DNA from: Verrucomicrobiota bacterium
Lineage (GTDB): Bacteria; Verrucomicrobiota; Verrucomicrobiia; Chthoniobacterales; UBA10450
Direction: 5' to 3'
Assembly: GCA_003218525.1 (NCBI GenBank)
Contig: QHNU01000020.1
Location: 1,705 to 14,638 of the forward strand
Length of the DNA: 12,934 nucleotides
The first letter of the stretch is position 1; every line of letters begins with the position of its first letter. A program made the translations under genes and the position numbers. The notes below the pieces were generated by a model. That model saw only the letters and a program-made list of their open reading frames with translations. It did no database searches and was not told where the DNA came from. Positions 4,978-12,934 of this stretch are shown here, one piece after another.

Positions 4978-6348
4978 CTAGCGTAACGTTTTATCAAGCC
5001 TGCCGATCCGGAGTGTTTCTGGCCACCATTTTACCACGCTGAACACGATAAGAATGGTTCCGATTCCGCCGCCGACCACCGAAATTACGGGACCGAGCAG
5101 CGCCGCGGTCAGTCCCGATTCAAGAGCGCCGAACTCATTCGAGGTGCCGATAAAGATATTGTTCACGGCCGAAACGCGCCCGCGCATTTCGTCGGGGGTA
5201 ACCAGCTGCACGATTGTGCCTCGAATGATCACACTCACACTGTCAAAGGCGCCGATCATGAACAGCATTGCAAGCGAGAACCAAAATGCCCGCGAAACGC
5301 CGAAGAGAACGGTGGCGAGACCAAATCCCGCAACACACCAAAGCAGCGTCTTACCGGCCTGTTTCATCGGCGGCAGATACGCCACCAGCAAAGCGGTCGC
5401 GAACGCCCCGACGGCTGGTGCCGCGCGCATCCAACCGAGTCCAATCGGTCCAACATGCAAAATCTGATCGGCAAATATTGGGAGCAAAGCGGTCGCGCCC
5501 CCCAGAAGAACGGCGAAAAGATCGAGCGTAATCGTGGCCAGAATGACCTGCTTGCTCAGGACGAATCGCATCCCAGCGACCAGGCTGCGCCACGTATTTT
5601 GCCGTTCACGATCCCCTGCTCGCGACGTACGAGCAATAGGCAGCATCAGCGCGAAAAAGAGAAACGCGCAGATGGCATCGATGACGTAAACGCAGGCGAA
5701 ACTGATATGCGCGACGATAAATCCGCTGATGGCGGGACCGGCTACTGAGCCGATTTGAAAAACGCTGTTGTTCCAGGTCACGGCGTTAGCGAAGGCGTCG
5801 CGCGGCACCAGAGTCGGGAAAAATGAGCTTCGCGCCGCCCAGGCAAACGTGCGCGCAGTACCTGCGACGAACAGCAGCATGTAAATGAGCGGGACCGACA
5901 TGTCGTCAAAATGAAATGCCGGTTGATGTCGCTCGAAAATTCCGGCGATCGCACGCAACCAATCGTTGCCCTGGCGTAAGATCGACCAAGCGGGAATGGC
6001 AAGATGTTTCCACGAGACGACCGCGAGTGCCGCCGAGGCGATCGCACTGCACAATTGTGAAACGATAATGATCGATTTGCGGCTGTATTTATCCGCCAGA
6101 TGCCCCGCGAAGAGGGACAGAGCCACGACTGGAACAGCCAGCACTAAACCGACAAGACCCAGTGCAGTGGCCGAATGCGTGCGCGCATAAATTTCCCATT
6201 CGACCGCTACAGCGAGCATTTGTCGGCCGATGATCGAGAGCAAATTCCCAGTCATGTAGAGATTGAACGCGCCAAAACGAAATGCCGCGTAGGGATCGTG
6301 CGGCGCTAATGCAACCGGCGTGATAATGTCTCGGTCGTGATCGGACAT
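4978..6348 (-). CDS. MFS transporter (MFS_3/EntS-like exporter family)
   Basis: A 456-residue inner-membrane protein of the major facilitator superfamily. Motif A is GHLADKYSRK (82-91), between the second and third membrane segments. AWAARSSFFPTLVPRDAFANAV (169-190) and GTIVQLVTPDEMRGRVSAVNNI (377-398) are the signatures of the EntS/MFS_3 'transmembrane secretion effector' group, which exports siderophores or drugs by proton antiport. A roughly 30-residue polar segment (about 122-150) between membrane segments 3 and 4 is longer than usual. I chose ATG 6348 (MSDHDRD). The frame stays open upstream to 6633, but that extension has no transporter character and overlaps the divergent reductase. 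It may share expression with the broken hydrolase downstream. The substrate is unknown. Confidence 0.85.
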   Translation of the reverse strand: MSDHDRDIITPVALAPHDPYAAFRFGAFNLYMTGNLLSIIGRQMLAVAVEWEIYARTHSATALGLVGLVLAVPVVALSLFAGHLADKYSRKSIIIVSQLCSAIASAALAVVSWKHLAIPAWSILRQGNDWLRAIAGIFERHQPAFHFDDMSVPLIYMLLFVAGTARTFAWAARSSFFPTLVPRDAFANAVTWNNSVFQIGSVAGPAISGFIVAHISFACVYVIDAICAFLFFALMLPIARTSRAGDRERQNTWRSLVAGMRFVLSKQVILATITLDLFAVLLGGATALLPIFADQILHVGPIGLGWMRAAPAVGAFATALLVAYLPPMKQAGKTLLWCVAGFGLATVLFGVSRAFWFSLAMLFMIGAFDSVSVIIRGTIVQLVTPDEMRGRVSAVNNIFIGTSNEFGALESGLTAALLGPVISVVGGGIGTILIVFSVVKWWPETLRIGRLDKTLR

Positions 6349-6380
6349 GGGCGGCGCGTGCGGTCGAACACGCGGAGCGC

Positions 6381-6408
6381 AGTCTATTTTTACCGGCGAG
6401 TTGCGCAA
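6381..6408 (-). promoter_or_regulatory. possible promoter of the MFS gene
   Basis: On the minus strand TTGCGC (6408-6403) and TAGACT (6386-6381) are separated by 16 bases, an acceptable sigma-70-like -35/-10 pair ending about 32 bases before the ATG at 6348. The match is imperfect in both boxes. The 174-bp divergent gap (6349-6522) otherwise shows no strong palindrome or operator. Confidence 0.25.
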
Positions 6409-6522
6409 CCGCTCCGCATCGGAACCGATGAGAAAACGATTTCGCGCGGCAGGCAGGCCGAAAGAACTTCGTTCCGCCACTCCATACTTGCCATCTGTAA
6501 TGACGCCGAGTAGTTGCAGCCG

Positions 6523-7671
6523 ATGACCGCAGAAAAGGCAAAACCCCCGTACTCCCGCACCCGTCCATTCCCAGGGAAACTGCTTGTGAATCGCCGGATT
6601 AGTAGCGAGGACTCGGGTAAAGAGACGCGCCATTTCGAAATTTCGATCGCTGGATCCGGTTTTAATTACGAGCCCGGCGATTCGATGGCGGTCTATCCCT
6701 CGAATGATCCGCAGCTCGTCGAGGAGATTATTCAGGCTCTAGGCGCCTCCGGGAACGAAACCGTGCCAGCAACGAAAACGGAATCGGCTCCTTTCCGCAA
6801 CGCGCTGCTGCGTAACTACAGCATCACAACGCCAACACCGAAATTCTTGAAAGCAATCGTCGAACGCGCCTCCGCCACGCCACTACTCGGTGACCTTCTT
6901 GATCCCTCCCGCAAACACGATTTGCAGCAATATCTGTGGGGAATGGAGGTGATCGATTTTCTCGTCGATCATCCGTCGGCACGATTTACGCCGACCGAAT
7001 TCGTCGGCTTGCTTTCAAAACTGCAGCCGCGCCTTTATTCGATTGCTTCCAGTCTGCGCCTGTATCCGGATGAAGTGCATCTGATGGTCGATGTCATCCG
7101 TTACGAAAGTCATGGACGCATGCGGGCAGGCGTCGCCTCGGCATTTCTGGCTGATCGGGCGGATGATGGTTTCGTGCCGATTTATCCGACGGTCGCCAAA
7201 CATTTCCATCTCCCGGAAAATGCTGATACTGCGGTGCTCATGGTCGGTCCGGGGACCGGACTGGCGCCGTTCCGCGCGTTTCTCCAGGAACGTCAGACGA
7301 TTGGAGCACGTGGGCGCAATTGGTTATTCTTTGGATCGCAGCGCGAAGCTTGCGATTTTTCTTATCGCGAGGACTTGGAGAGATTTAAAGCCGATGGCGT
7401 TCTGACCCGACTCGATACTGCGTTCTCGCGAGATCAGGCGCAGAAACTGTACGTTCAACATCGCATGCTCGAGAATGCCGCCGAGATTTGGCGCTGGCTG
7501 GAGGAGGATGCGCAGTTTTTCGTTTGTGGCGATGCCTCCCGAATGGCGAAGGACGTCGATGCCGCATTGCTCAGGATCGTCCGTGAACAGGGGAGCAAAT
7601 CCGTTGAGCAAGCGAACGCCTACGTTGAGAAACTCAAAACGGACAAACGCTACAAGCGCGACGTTTATTGA
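6523..7671 (+). CDS. CysJ-like FAD/NADPH reductase without flavodoxin domain (sulfite reductase flavoprotein-type)
   Basis: This 382-residue protein corresponds to the FAD- and NADPH-binding half of sulfite reductase alpha (CysJ) and P450 reductases. It moves electrons from NADPH through FAD to a partner. FAD motifs are YEPGDSMAVYP (about 49-59), RLYSIASS (170-177) and GRMRAGVAS (198-206). NADPH motifs are GPGTGLAPFRAF (242-253), FFGSQREACDFSY (269-281) and VCGD (334-337). The C-terminus KRDVY ends in the aromatic residue that stacks on FAD. The N-terminal FMN flavodoxin domain of full-length CysJ (about 600 residues) is absent and nothing upstream encodes it, so a separate flavodoxin, ferredoxin or direct hemoprotein contact is needed. 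ATG 6523 is preferred over an in-frame TTG nine bases earlier. No sulfite reductase hemoprotein is in the window. Confidence 0.88.
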   Translation: MTAEKAKPPYSRTRPFPGKLLVNRRISSEDSGKETRHFEISIAGSGFNYEPGDSMAVYPSNDPQLVEEIIQALGASGNETVPATKTESAPFRNALLRNYSITTPTPKFLKAIVERASATPLLGDLLDPSRKHDLQQYLWGMEVIDFLVDHPSARFTPTEFVGLLSKLQPRLYSIASSLRLYPDEVHLMVDVIRYESHGRMRAGVASAFLADRADDGFVPIYPTVAKHFHLPENADTAVLMVGPGTGLAPFRAFLQERQTIGARGRNWLFFGSQREACDFSYREDLERFKADGVLTRLDTAFSRDQAQKLYVQHRMLENAAEIWRWLEEDAQFFVCGDASRMAKDVDAALLRIVREQGSKSVEQANAYVEKLKTDKRYKRDVY

Positions 7672-9851
7672 CCGCGAGTTCGCGTCTGCGACCTGAGCGC
7701 GAGAAGAGCAGACACCATCCAGACCGCGCCCGAGATGATCGTGAGCGCCGCGCCGATAACGAGCCACACCGGCCGATATCTCACGACTAATCGACCACTA
7801 GTCTTCGCTGGCACTTCTACTACTGGAGTGAGGTCTCGATAAGAATTCACGGTCAGGTGGTGCCCGCCGATACGCGCTTCATAACCCCGAAAAAAAGGCC
7901 GGGAGAATGTGATGAGCGCCGGCTGGTCACCGGTCCTGACCCAGGCACTGAAGGAGTTTCGCGATTCGAGCACGTCCGCCACGTTTGCCGTGGAATGTTT
8001 GCCATCCAGATCGAAAGAACGAACCGTTGGGATCGGCTCGCCGCGCCGGTGAAAAACCCGTCCTTCATCGGTCTCCACCGCAAGAATCCACTCACTCGGC
8101 GGCTGAGGAATAAAACTGAGTTCGCGCGCTACAATAATGCCGTCGATGCCAATATGGGCCAGCAATCCGGCGGAGCTGGCTTCATTCATCAACAACCACG
8201 AAGCGGTGCTTAAATCAATTTCCCCATGGATCAAGCTGGCAAATTGACGTGCCACTCCCGCCGGCCGGATCGGGCTGTAGCCATTGATGAATCGCAAGCG
8301 GGCCCACATCGAAGCGCTGCCCGGCCGCACTGTTTGGCCGACCGGACCATTCCGCGCCTCGATGCGATAAGCATTTTCAGGCGGTGGATAGATGCTCAAA
8401 TAAAGTCGCCTCGAATCGAGTGGAGCGGGCTTAAGCAAGCTTTGCGAGAAATTGTATTTGGGCACACCACAATTCGGCGGAATGCAAAAATAAGTCGCTA
8501 GCAAAGCGATGAATCCGACCGCAGTGGGCGTCCAATCACGGAGCAGTGTTGATTTGGGCCGCGCCAATTCGATCACCATCCAAACCAGAGCGATTGAGAG
8601 AAAAATCCACGTTAGCGGGAAGGCGTATGCTCCCGCAAATCCTAACGAGCGCATTGCGACCGCCGTAATTCCGACCAATGCGAAAGCGAGGAACCCCGGT
8701 CGCGCCAAACGGCGCGAAATCTCGTCCATCGACAACAATCGCAACACTTCGGCCGCGCAAAGGGCAAGAATGAGATGAAAAAGGGGCAACCAGCGAAAGC
8801 TCCACCGGAAAACCCCCGCCGTTGGAATCATCGTGAGCAGGAGGACGATCAAGAGAAGTCCAAGTTCCCAGCGGAGACTTCGCCAAAGCAGCCGACCTTT
8901 CCCAACAAATCCGGCGATCACCGCCACCGGTGGAACAAGGCCGCAGGCAAGCTCGGTCCCGGCGTGCGGCATCATCCAAGAGGAGAAGTCGGCCCACTTC
9001 ACCGTCCAAGAAGGAAGTATCAGCGCCGGCCACGCGCTCGCCGGAACCAGCCATTGAAAATGCGCAGCGGCATCCTGCAATTGTCGCGCGGAACCGTGGA
9101 TATAATCCAACAGAGCGAGCCAGGCCGGTGCACCGAGGCCAAAACCTAGCGCTGCACCAGATGCGAGTGGGAAAACCGTTCTCAGACTGCGGGTTTCGAA
9201 AACGGCACGCCCCGTTAACCAGACGAGCACGAGAACCAACATCAAGACCGTGTAGGGAAATCCGCCGGTCACGAGCAGGTAAACAAAAGGCGCGGGCCAA
9301 AGAAATCGCCAGCGCGAGCGGCCCAGATCGAGAGACTTTTCCGCGGCCCACCACGCCCATGGCAGCCAGGTAAATGCACCAAGCGCACCGAGCCAGTCGG
9401 TGGCACCCCAGCAAATGATCCAGCCGTTAACCGAGGCGACCAAGCCCACAAGAATGGAACTGGCGATCGATAAATTTCTGCCGCGAGCAAGCATGAATCC
9501 ACCAGTCGCGAGCGCCGCGAGGTGCGCGATTGCAAGCACGGCAGCTTGCTGGGAGAAAATCAGCGGGAATTTCCAAATGCAGACGATGAGCGCGTTAATG
9601 AAAATGGAAAACACGCCGTACTGAAATTCGCCCGCCAGATTGCCGCAGATCCACGAATATGGGCTAAGCAGTGGAAATTCGCCTTGATTCCAAGCCCGCG
9701 CCATATCGGCGCAGACCGGCAAGATCGATAGCTCATAATCGTCGTTCCAATAGACGAGTGGATCATGCGCCAGAAGCAATAAGCCGAACGCCATCGCCAC
9801 GCCGCCGGCGGCGATCATGCCGATGATCGTCGCGCGCCGTACCCGGTTCAC
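7665..9851 (-). CDS. large polytopic membrane protein, YfhO-like / GT-C-type
   Basis: A 728-residue protein with about a dozen hydrophobic segments in the first 460 residues, a soluble domain (about 470-690) and a last membrane helix near the end (VWLVIGAALTIISGAVWMV). The first loop contains WNDDYELSILP, with the acidic pair typical of GT-C glycosyltransferase first loops. The closing FSRPFFRGYEARIGG and VVEVPAKTSGRLVVRYRP resemble the beta-domain end of YfhO-family proteins, linked in Gram-positives to decoration of lipoteichoic acid with sugars. A role in transferring a lipid-carried sugar outside the membrane is an inference from family resemblance. The start is GTG 9851, with an in-frame ATG 11 codons later. 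Its 3' end overlaps the convergent reductase by 7 bp, and it begins 13 bases after the metallo-hydrolase stop, so the two probably form an operon. Confidence 0.75.
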   Translation of the reverse strand: MNRVRRATIIGMIAAGGVAMAFGLLLLAHDPLVYWNDDYELSILPVCADMARAWNQGEFPLLSPYSWICGNLAGEFQYGVFSIFINALIVCIWKFPLIFSQQAAVLAIAHLAALATGGFMLARGRNLSIASSILVGLVASVNGWIICWGATDWLGALGAFTWLPWAWWAAEKSLDLGRSRWRFLWPAPFVYLLVTGGFPYTVLMLVLVLVWLTGRAVFETRSLRTVFPLASGAALGFGLGAPAWLALLDYIHGSARQLQDAAAHFQWLVPASAWPALILPSWTVKWADFSSWMMPHAGTELACGLVPPVAVIAGFVGKGRLLWRSLRWELGLLLIVLLLTMIPTAGVFRWSFRWLPLFHLILALCAAEVLRLLSMDEISRRLARPGFLAFALVGITAVAMRSLGFAGAYAFPLTWIFLSIALVWMVIELARPKSTLLRDWTPTAVGFIALLATYFCIPPNCGVPKYNFSQSLLKPAPLDSRRLYLSIYPPPENAYRIEARNGPVGQTVRPGSASMWARLRFINGYSPIRPAGVARQFASLIHGEIDLSTASWLLMNEASSAGLLAHIGIDGIIVARELSFIPQPPSEWILAVETDEGRVFHRRGEPIPTVRSFDLDGKHSTANVADVLESRNSFSAWVRTGDQPALITFSRPFFRGYEARIGGHHLTVNSYRDLTPVVEVPAKTSGRLVVRYRPVWLVIGAALTIISGAVWMVSALLALRSQTRTRGQ

Positions 9852-9864
9852 GCGTTGAGGCGAT

Positions 9865-10719
9865 TCAAAGCACGACCGGCTGACCTTCGGTCATGACCAG
9901 AACATCATCGTGAATGCCGGCTTCGCGCGCGCGAGAGAGCAAGCGAGAGAGCGGCTCGTCGAGCGGTTCGTAGCCGAGGCGGAAGGTGCCGTAATGCATC
10001 GGCACCAATTTCTTTGCCCGCCGAAGCTCTAGGAAAGCCTGGACCGCCTCTTCCGGATTCATGTGCACTTCGCGGCCGCTGGGCGGGTCGTAGGCACCGA
10101 TCGGGAGCAGTGCAATTTCGATGTCATGGCGTTCCCCGATTTCCTTGAACCCGGGGAAATAGGCGCTATCGCCGCAGTGAAAAATAGCGCGGCCATTGGC
10201 TTCGATGACAAAGCCGCCGAAGCCGCGATGCAAATCGGCGAGAAATCGTGCGCCCCAATGATGACAGGGCGTAAGCGAAATTTTTAACGAACCCAGCCGA
10301 ACCGTCTGCCAATAATCCAGCTCATGCACGATATTGAATCCAAGATCGTGGACGAGATTGCCAACGCCCACCGGGACCACAATTGGCTGATCTGAGGCGA
10401 TGCGGCGCAATGTTCGCCGGTCAAGATGATCAAAATGCGCGTGAGTCACGAGAACCAGATCGATGTCGGGCAAATGATGAATCTCAAAGCCAGGTTGTTT
10501 CAGTCGCTTGATGACCTTGAGCCAGCGAGCCCAGTTCGGATCGATGAGGACATTGTAATCGTGCGTCTGAACAAGAAACGACGCATGTCCAATCCAGGTG
10601 ATGCCGTATTCCCCCGGCTTGATCTCTGGGAATCGAGGCGCCGCTTCGTCACCGGAGCGCTTGGTGAAAAGCGAAGGAATTAAAACTTGCGTGAGAAAAT
10701 TACGCCGGTGCCACGCCAT
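9865..10719 (-). CDS. metallo-beta-lactamase-fold hydrolase, COG2220 / NAPE-PLD-like
   Basis: A 284-residue hydrolase of the UlaG/NAPE-PLD group of the MBL fold. Metal ligands are visible: THAHFDHLD (92-100) is the HxHxDH motif, H153/H154 of CHHWGAR the third histidine, D184 of HCGDSAY the bridging Asp, and H242 of PMHYGTF the last one. GITWIGHASFLV near the N-terminus is also typical. Relatives cleave phospholipid-type or lactone substrates; the substrate here is not known. I start it at ATG 10719 (MAWHRRNFL). The frame is open to a GTG at 10818, but those 33 extra residues are basic and low-complexity and lie in the divergent promoter region. Neither start has a clear Shine-Dalgarno. It is first in a likely two-gene operon with the YfhO-like gene. 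Confidence 0.85.
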   Translation of the reverse strand: MAWHRRNFLTQVLIPSLFTKRSGDEAAPRFPEIKPGEYGITWIGHASFLVQTHDYNVLIDPNWARWLKVIKRLKQPGFEIHHLPDIDLVLVTHAHFDHLDRRTLRRIASDQPIVVPVGVGNLVHDLGFNIVHELDYWQTVRLGSLKISLTPCHHWGARFLADLHRGFGGFVIEANGRAIFHCGDSAYFPGFKEIGERHDIEIALLPIGAYDPPSGREVHMNPEEAVQAFLELRRAKKLVPMHYGTFRLGYEPLDEPLSRLLSRAREAGIHDDVLVMTEGQPVVL

Positions 10720-10851
10720 GCCCGGTCGCAAGCCAACCCTCGTCGACTTTTTGGTTCTGGCGCCGTTATCCGATGCCTGACGAACGACATTGGTTTTTTT
10801 TGAAAAAGGAGTCGGCACTTACCGGCAAGCATATAAGCTCGCGCGGGTGAA

Positions 10852-10865
10852 GCAAAACGTTTTGC
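10852..10865. promoter_or_regulatory. 14-bp perfect palindrome before the cyclo-ligase gene
   Basis: GCAAAACGTTTTGC is its own reverse complement and ends four bases before the ATG at 10870, where a ribosome-binding site would normally be. It lies in the gap between divergent genes (10720-10869), which also contains an A/T-run (10793-10807) and a TATAAG at 10832. The size and symmetry suit a dimeric repressor, or a small hairpin controlling translation. There is a single copy, so function is only inferred. Confidence 0.35.
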
Positions 10866-10869
10866 CGTC

Positions 10870-11355
10870 ATGAACGGTGATAATCATGCTTCAAAAGAGA
10901 CGGTGCGGGCGCAGATGCGCGCACGTTTGCGCGCTCTCACACTCGACGATCGCACCCTTCGATCCCGCGTCATCTGCGAACGCGTGGCTGAGCTACCGGT
11001 GTGGAAAAGCGCGAGGGTCGCGACGCTGTTTGAACCGATGAATTCGGAGCCGCACATCACCACTTTGATCGAAGAGTTGCGCACGCGGGGAAGCGAAATC
11101 ATCATCATTTTGCCGAGCGCACGCGAACATGCTGACATTCCAATTACCTCGCCGGTAGATGTCGTGCTTGTCCCAGGGCTCGCTTTTACACGGGACGGTG
11201 GACGGCTCGGCCGTGGCGATGGATTTTTTGATCGCTTTCTCGCGCACCGTGCGCCGCGGGCTGCGAAAGTCGGCGTTTGTTTTAACTTTCAAATCGTTCC
11301 TTCGCTTCCGCTCGAGTCGCGGGATGTCAAGGTTGGGGTAGTCGTAAGTGACTGA
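10870..11355 (+). CDS. 5-formyltetrahydrofolate cyclo-ligase family protein, internally shortened
   Basis: The family (MTHFS) converts 5-formyl-THF to 5,10-methenyl-THF with ATP in folate one-carbon metabolism. VLVPGLAFTRDGGRLGRGDG (99-118) followed by FFDRFL is the family signature, and KETVRAQMRARLRAL near the start supplies the usual basic helix. At 161 residues it is shorter than the usual 180-200. Between IIIILP (77-82) and PVDVVLVPG (95-103) only about 12 residues remain, whereas relatives have about 35-40 there, including a conserved Glu-Pro. The signature loop reads GRGDGFF where GxGGGFY is usual, and SRD replaces the common His-Asp near the end. It may be a divergent or weakened enzyme. 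The gene ends five bases before comEC, suggesting co-transcription. Confidence 0.8.
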   Translation: MNGDNHASKETVRAQMRARLRALTLDDRTLRSRVICERVAELPVWKSARVATLFEPMNSEPHITTLIEELRTRGSEIIIILPSAREHADIPITSPVDVVLVPGLAFTRDGGRLGRGDGFFDRFLAHRAPRAAKVGVCFNFQIVPSLPLESRDVKVGVVVSD

Positions 11356-11360
11356 GTAGC

Positions 11361-12934
11361 TTGGTCGGGCGGACACGGCAACCATTCGTGGGGCTGGCCT
11401 TTGCGGCCGGAATCGGCATCATCGCGGCTGACTTTTTCCCGACTGTTAGTTTGCCAGTTCTAGCGGTCGCCGCGACCGGTGTTATAGCGGCTCTATTATT
11501 CCCCTTCACTCCACTCGTGTTTGCTGCCGTCGTCGCAGGCTTTTTTTGCCTTCACAGCACGCGTATCAGTCACACCCCAGCCCAGGCACTGGCAGATGCC
11601 GCCGGTGCCGAAACTCGCCCCATTAACGTCGTCGGAACCGTTGCCACAGAACCGAAGATAGAGAGTAATGGCGTGGCCGTTTTCCTTCTTCAACTATATC
11701 GCGCGAACATCGGCGAGAAAACCTTTGTTGGAAAAGCCACCGTGCTGGTGCGGTGGCGCCGCGCACCGGCCATCGGCGATGAACTCGTTCTTTTTGGTAC
11801 TCTGCAACCAATCGAGCCGCCGCGAAATCCGGGTGAATTTGATATGCGCGCCTACCTCGTTCGGCGTGGTGTGAATCGGACGCTGATCGTTCGATATGCC
11901 GAGAATGGTCAAATTCTGCAGAGTGGCAGCGAATTTTCAGTACGGCGTGCTGCCGCGCGCTCGCGGGAATGGATGCAACATACTCTGAGTCGCGGCATTG
12001 AAGATTCGCCGGACGTGGTCGGTTTGATCTGTGGCACCGCGCTCGGGCTCCGCCATCAAACGCGCGAGGATATCGAAGAACCGTTTCAACAAACTGGTAC
12101 CTTGCATTTGTTCGCCGTGGCCGGGCTTCACGTCGGAATCGTCGCGTGGTTGCTCTGGACAACTGCGACCGTCCTGCGCCTGTCGCGCAAAAGAGCGACC
12201 GCGATCATTATTCCGCTTCTCTTCTTTTACGCGGCGATCACGGGCCTGCACGTCGCGAGCGTCCGGGCAGCCATCATGAGCGGAATCTTGCTCGGCGGAA
12301 TTTTTTTCGAGCGAAAAGTTTTCGCCCTGAACAGCCTTGCCGCGGCGGCCTTTCTCATCCTGTTATGGGATTCAAACGAACTGTTTACCAGCGGCTTCCA
12401 ACTCTCGTTTGCTGTCGTCGGTGCCATCGTATTGTTTGCCGAGCCCGCTTTCACTCGTTTCCGACGAGTCGCAGCTCCCGATCCATTTTTACCACGTCTA
12501 TTGCTGAGTCGCGTTCATCGCACATTCCTCGGCATCGGGAACGCGACCGCGGCAGCGGCCGCCGTCTCGCTTGCAGCCTGGCTTGGATCGCTCCCATTGA
12601 TCTATTGGTATTTCCACCTCATCACGCCGGTCTCGCTGTTGGCGAACCTTGCCATTGTACCAATTGCTTATTTCGTGCTTGCTCTGGCCATGCTCTCTTT
12701 GGTCGTGGCGCCGTTTTCCCCCGGGCTTTCGGTCGTTTTTAATAACGGGAACTGGTTATTATCGCGCGCTGTCCTCGCCCTGGTCCATTTCTTTGCTGGT
12801 CTTCCCGCCAGTCACGTTTACCAGCAGCGGTTTACCGAAACACGTCCGCCGATGGCGATCACCGTTTTGGATGAAGGTACTGGCGCGGCCGCGCACGTTC
12901 GTGCCAACGGTCACGATTGGCTGATTGATTGTGG
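11361..12934 (+). CDS. comEC: ComEC/Rec2 DNA-uptake channel protein (partial, runs off the right edge)
   Basis: This is the inner-membrane channel that carries single-stranded DNA into the cell during natural transformation. 524 codons are visible and remain open to the last base. The N-terminal part has membrane segments followed by the soluble DUF4131 domain, ending in PPRNPGEFDMRAYLVRRGV (from about residue 152). The Competence domain follows, with GLICGTALGLR and the hallmark GTLHLFAVAGLHVG (about 244-257) and several more membrane segments. At the edge MAITVLDEGTGAAAHV begins the C-terminal metallo-hydrolase-like domain; DEGTG replaces the DVGQGD common in nuclease-like versions. No ATG exists near the start. 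TTG 11361 is the best choice, five bases after the cyclo-ligase stop and just after an in-frame TGA at 11349; GTG 11388 is an alternative. Confidence 0.9.
   Translation, partial: MVGRTRQPFVGLAFAAGIGIIAADFFPTVSLPVLAVAATGVIAALLFPFTPLVFAAVVAGFFCLHSTRISHTPAQALADAAGAETRPINVVGTVATEPKIESNGVAVFLLQLYRANIGEKTFVGKATVLVRWRRAPAIGDELVLFGTLQPIEPPRNPGEFDMRAYLVRRGVNRTLIVRYAENGQILQSGSEFSVRRAAARSREWMQHTLSRGIEDSPDVVGLICGTALGLRHQTREDIEEPFQQTGTLHLFAVAGLHVGIVAWLLWTTATVLRLSRKRATAIIIPLLFFYAAITGLHVASVRAAIMSGILLGGIFFERKVFALNSLAAAAFLILLWDSNELFTSGFQLSFAVVGAIVLFAEPAFTRFRRVAAPDPFLPRLLLSRVHRTFLGIGNATAAAAAVSLAAWLGSLPLIYWYFHLITPVSLLANLAIVPIAYFVLALAMLSLVVAPFSPGLSVVFNNGNWLLSRAVLALVHFFAGLPASHVYQQRFTETRPPMAITVLDEGTGAAAHVRANGHDWLIDC

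Noticed and set aside
6349..6633. 95-residue N-terminal extension of the MFS protein
   Set aside because: It has no membrane segment or conservation pattern, overlaps the divergent reductase gene, and the transporter is complete from ATG 6348.
10720..10818. 33-residue N-terminal extension of the metallo-hydrolase from GTG 10818
   Set aside because: It is basic and low-complexity, lies in the divergent promoter region, and an ATG follows in a better position. It is not excluded entirely.

Overview
The window looks like a bacterial chromosome segment of moderately high GC, with a gene-poor, lower-GC left end and dense core genes on the right. The gene mix on the right is a flavodoxin-less CysJ-type reductase, a YfhO-like membrane protein, a COG2220 metallo-hydrolase, and 5-formyltetrahydrofolate cyclo-ligase next to comEC. 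Together with rarely visible Shine-Dalgarno sequences, it reminds me of soil Verrucomicrobia (Spartobacteria/Udaeobacter-like). That is a recollection-level guess: no rRNA or marker gene in the window proves it.

Left accessory part (1 to about 4,300). The first 1.1 kb has no convincing complete gene. It holds three 12-bp tandem repeats, a strong hairpin and diverged copies of two repeat families. A response-regulator gene with no ATG follows (1119-1859), bracketed by one of the repeat families. Next come three minus-strand genes, each standing alone: a small HELAH metallopeptidase-like protein (1967-2443), an FAD monooxygenase (2642-3781) and a 106-residue orphan (3902-4222). Two of the gaps carry sites that fit integron attC recombination sites. 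Each has an RYYYAAC/GTTRRRY pair 74-89 bp apart, internal stem arms and a shared CTAACGAG..CCAAAC end, placed directly against the stop of one gene and the start of the next. A third, half-preserved site follows the monooxygenase. No integron integrase is visible. The best reading is a small cassette cluster without integrase (a CALIN), or the distal end of a larger chromosomal integron, reading right to left.

The cluster meets the chromosome at a carbon-nitrogen hydrolase (4888-4292, minus). That gene has lost its C-terminal quarter exactly where the first attC-like site begins, and it also has two compensating frameshifts in G-runs.

Right core part (4,978 to 12,934). A minus-strand MFS exporter diverges from a plus-strand CysJ-like FAD/NADPH reductase. 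The reductase converges, with a 7-bp overlap, on a 728-residue YfhO-like membrane protein. That protein is co-oriented with, and 13 bp downstream of, a metallo-beta-lactamase-fold hydrolase. A short divergent promoter region with a 14-bp perfect palindrome separates the hydrolase from an unusually short 5-formyltetrahydrofolate cyclo-ligase. Five bases after the ligase, comEC (DNA-uptake channel) begins from a likely TTG and runs off the right edge.
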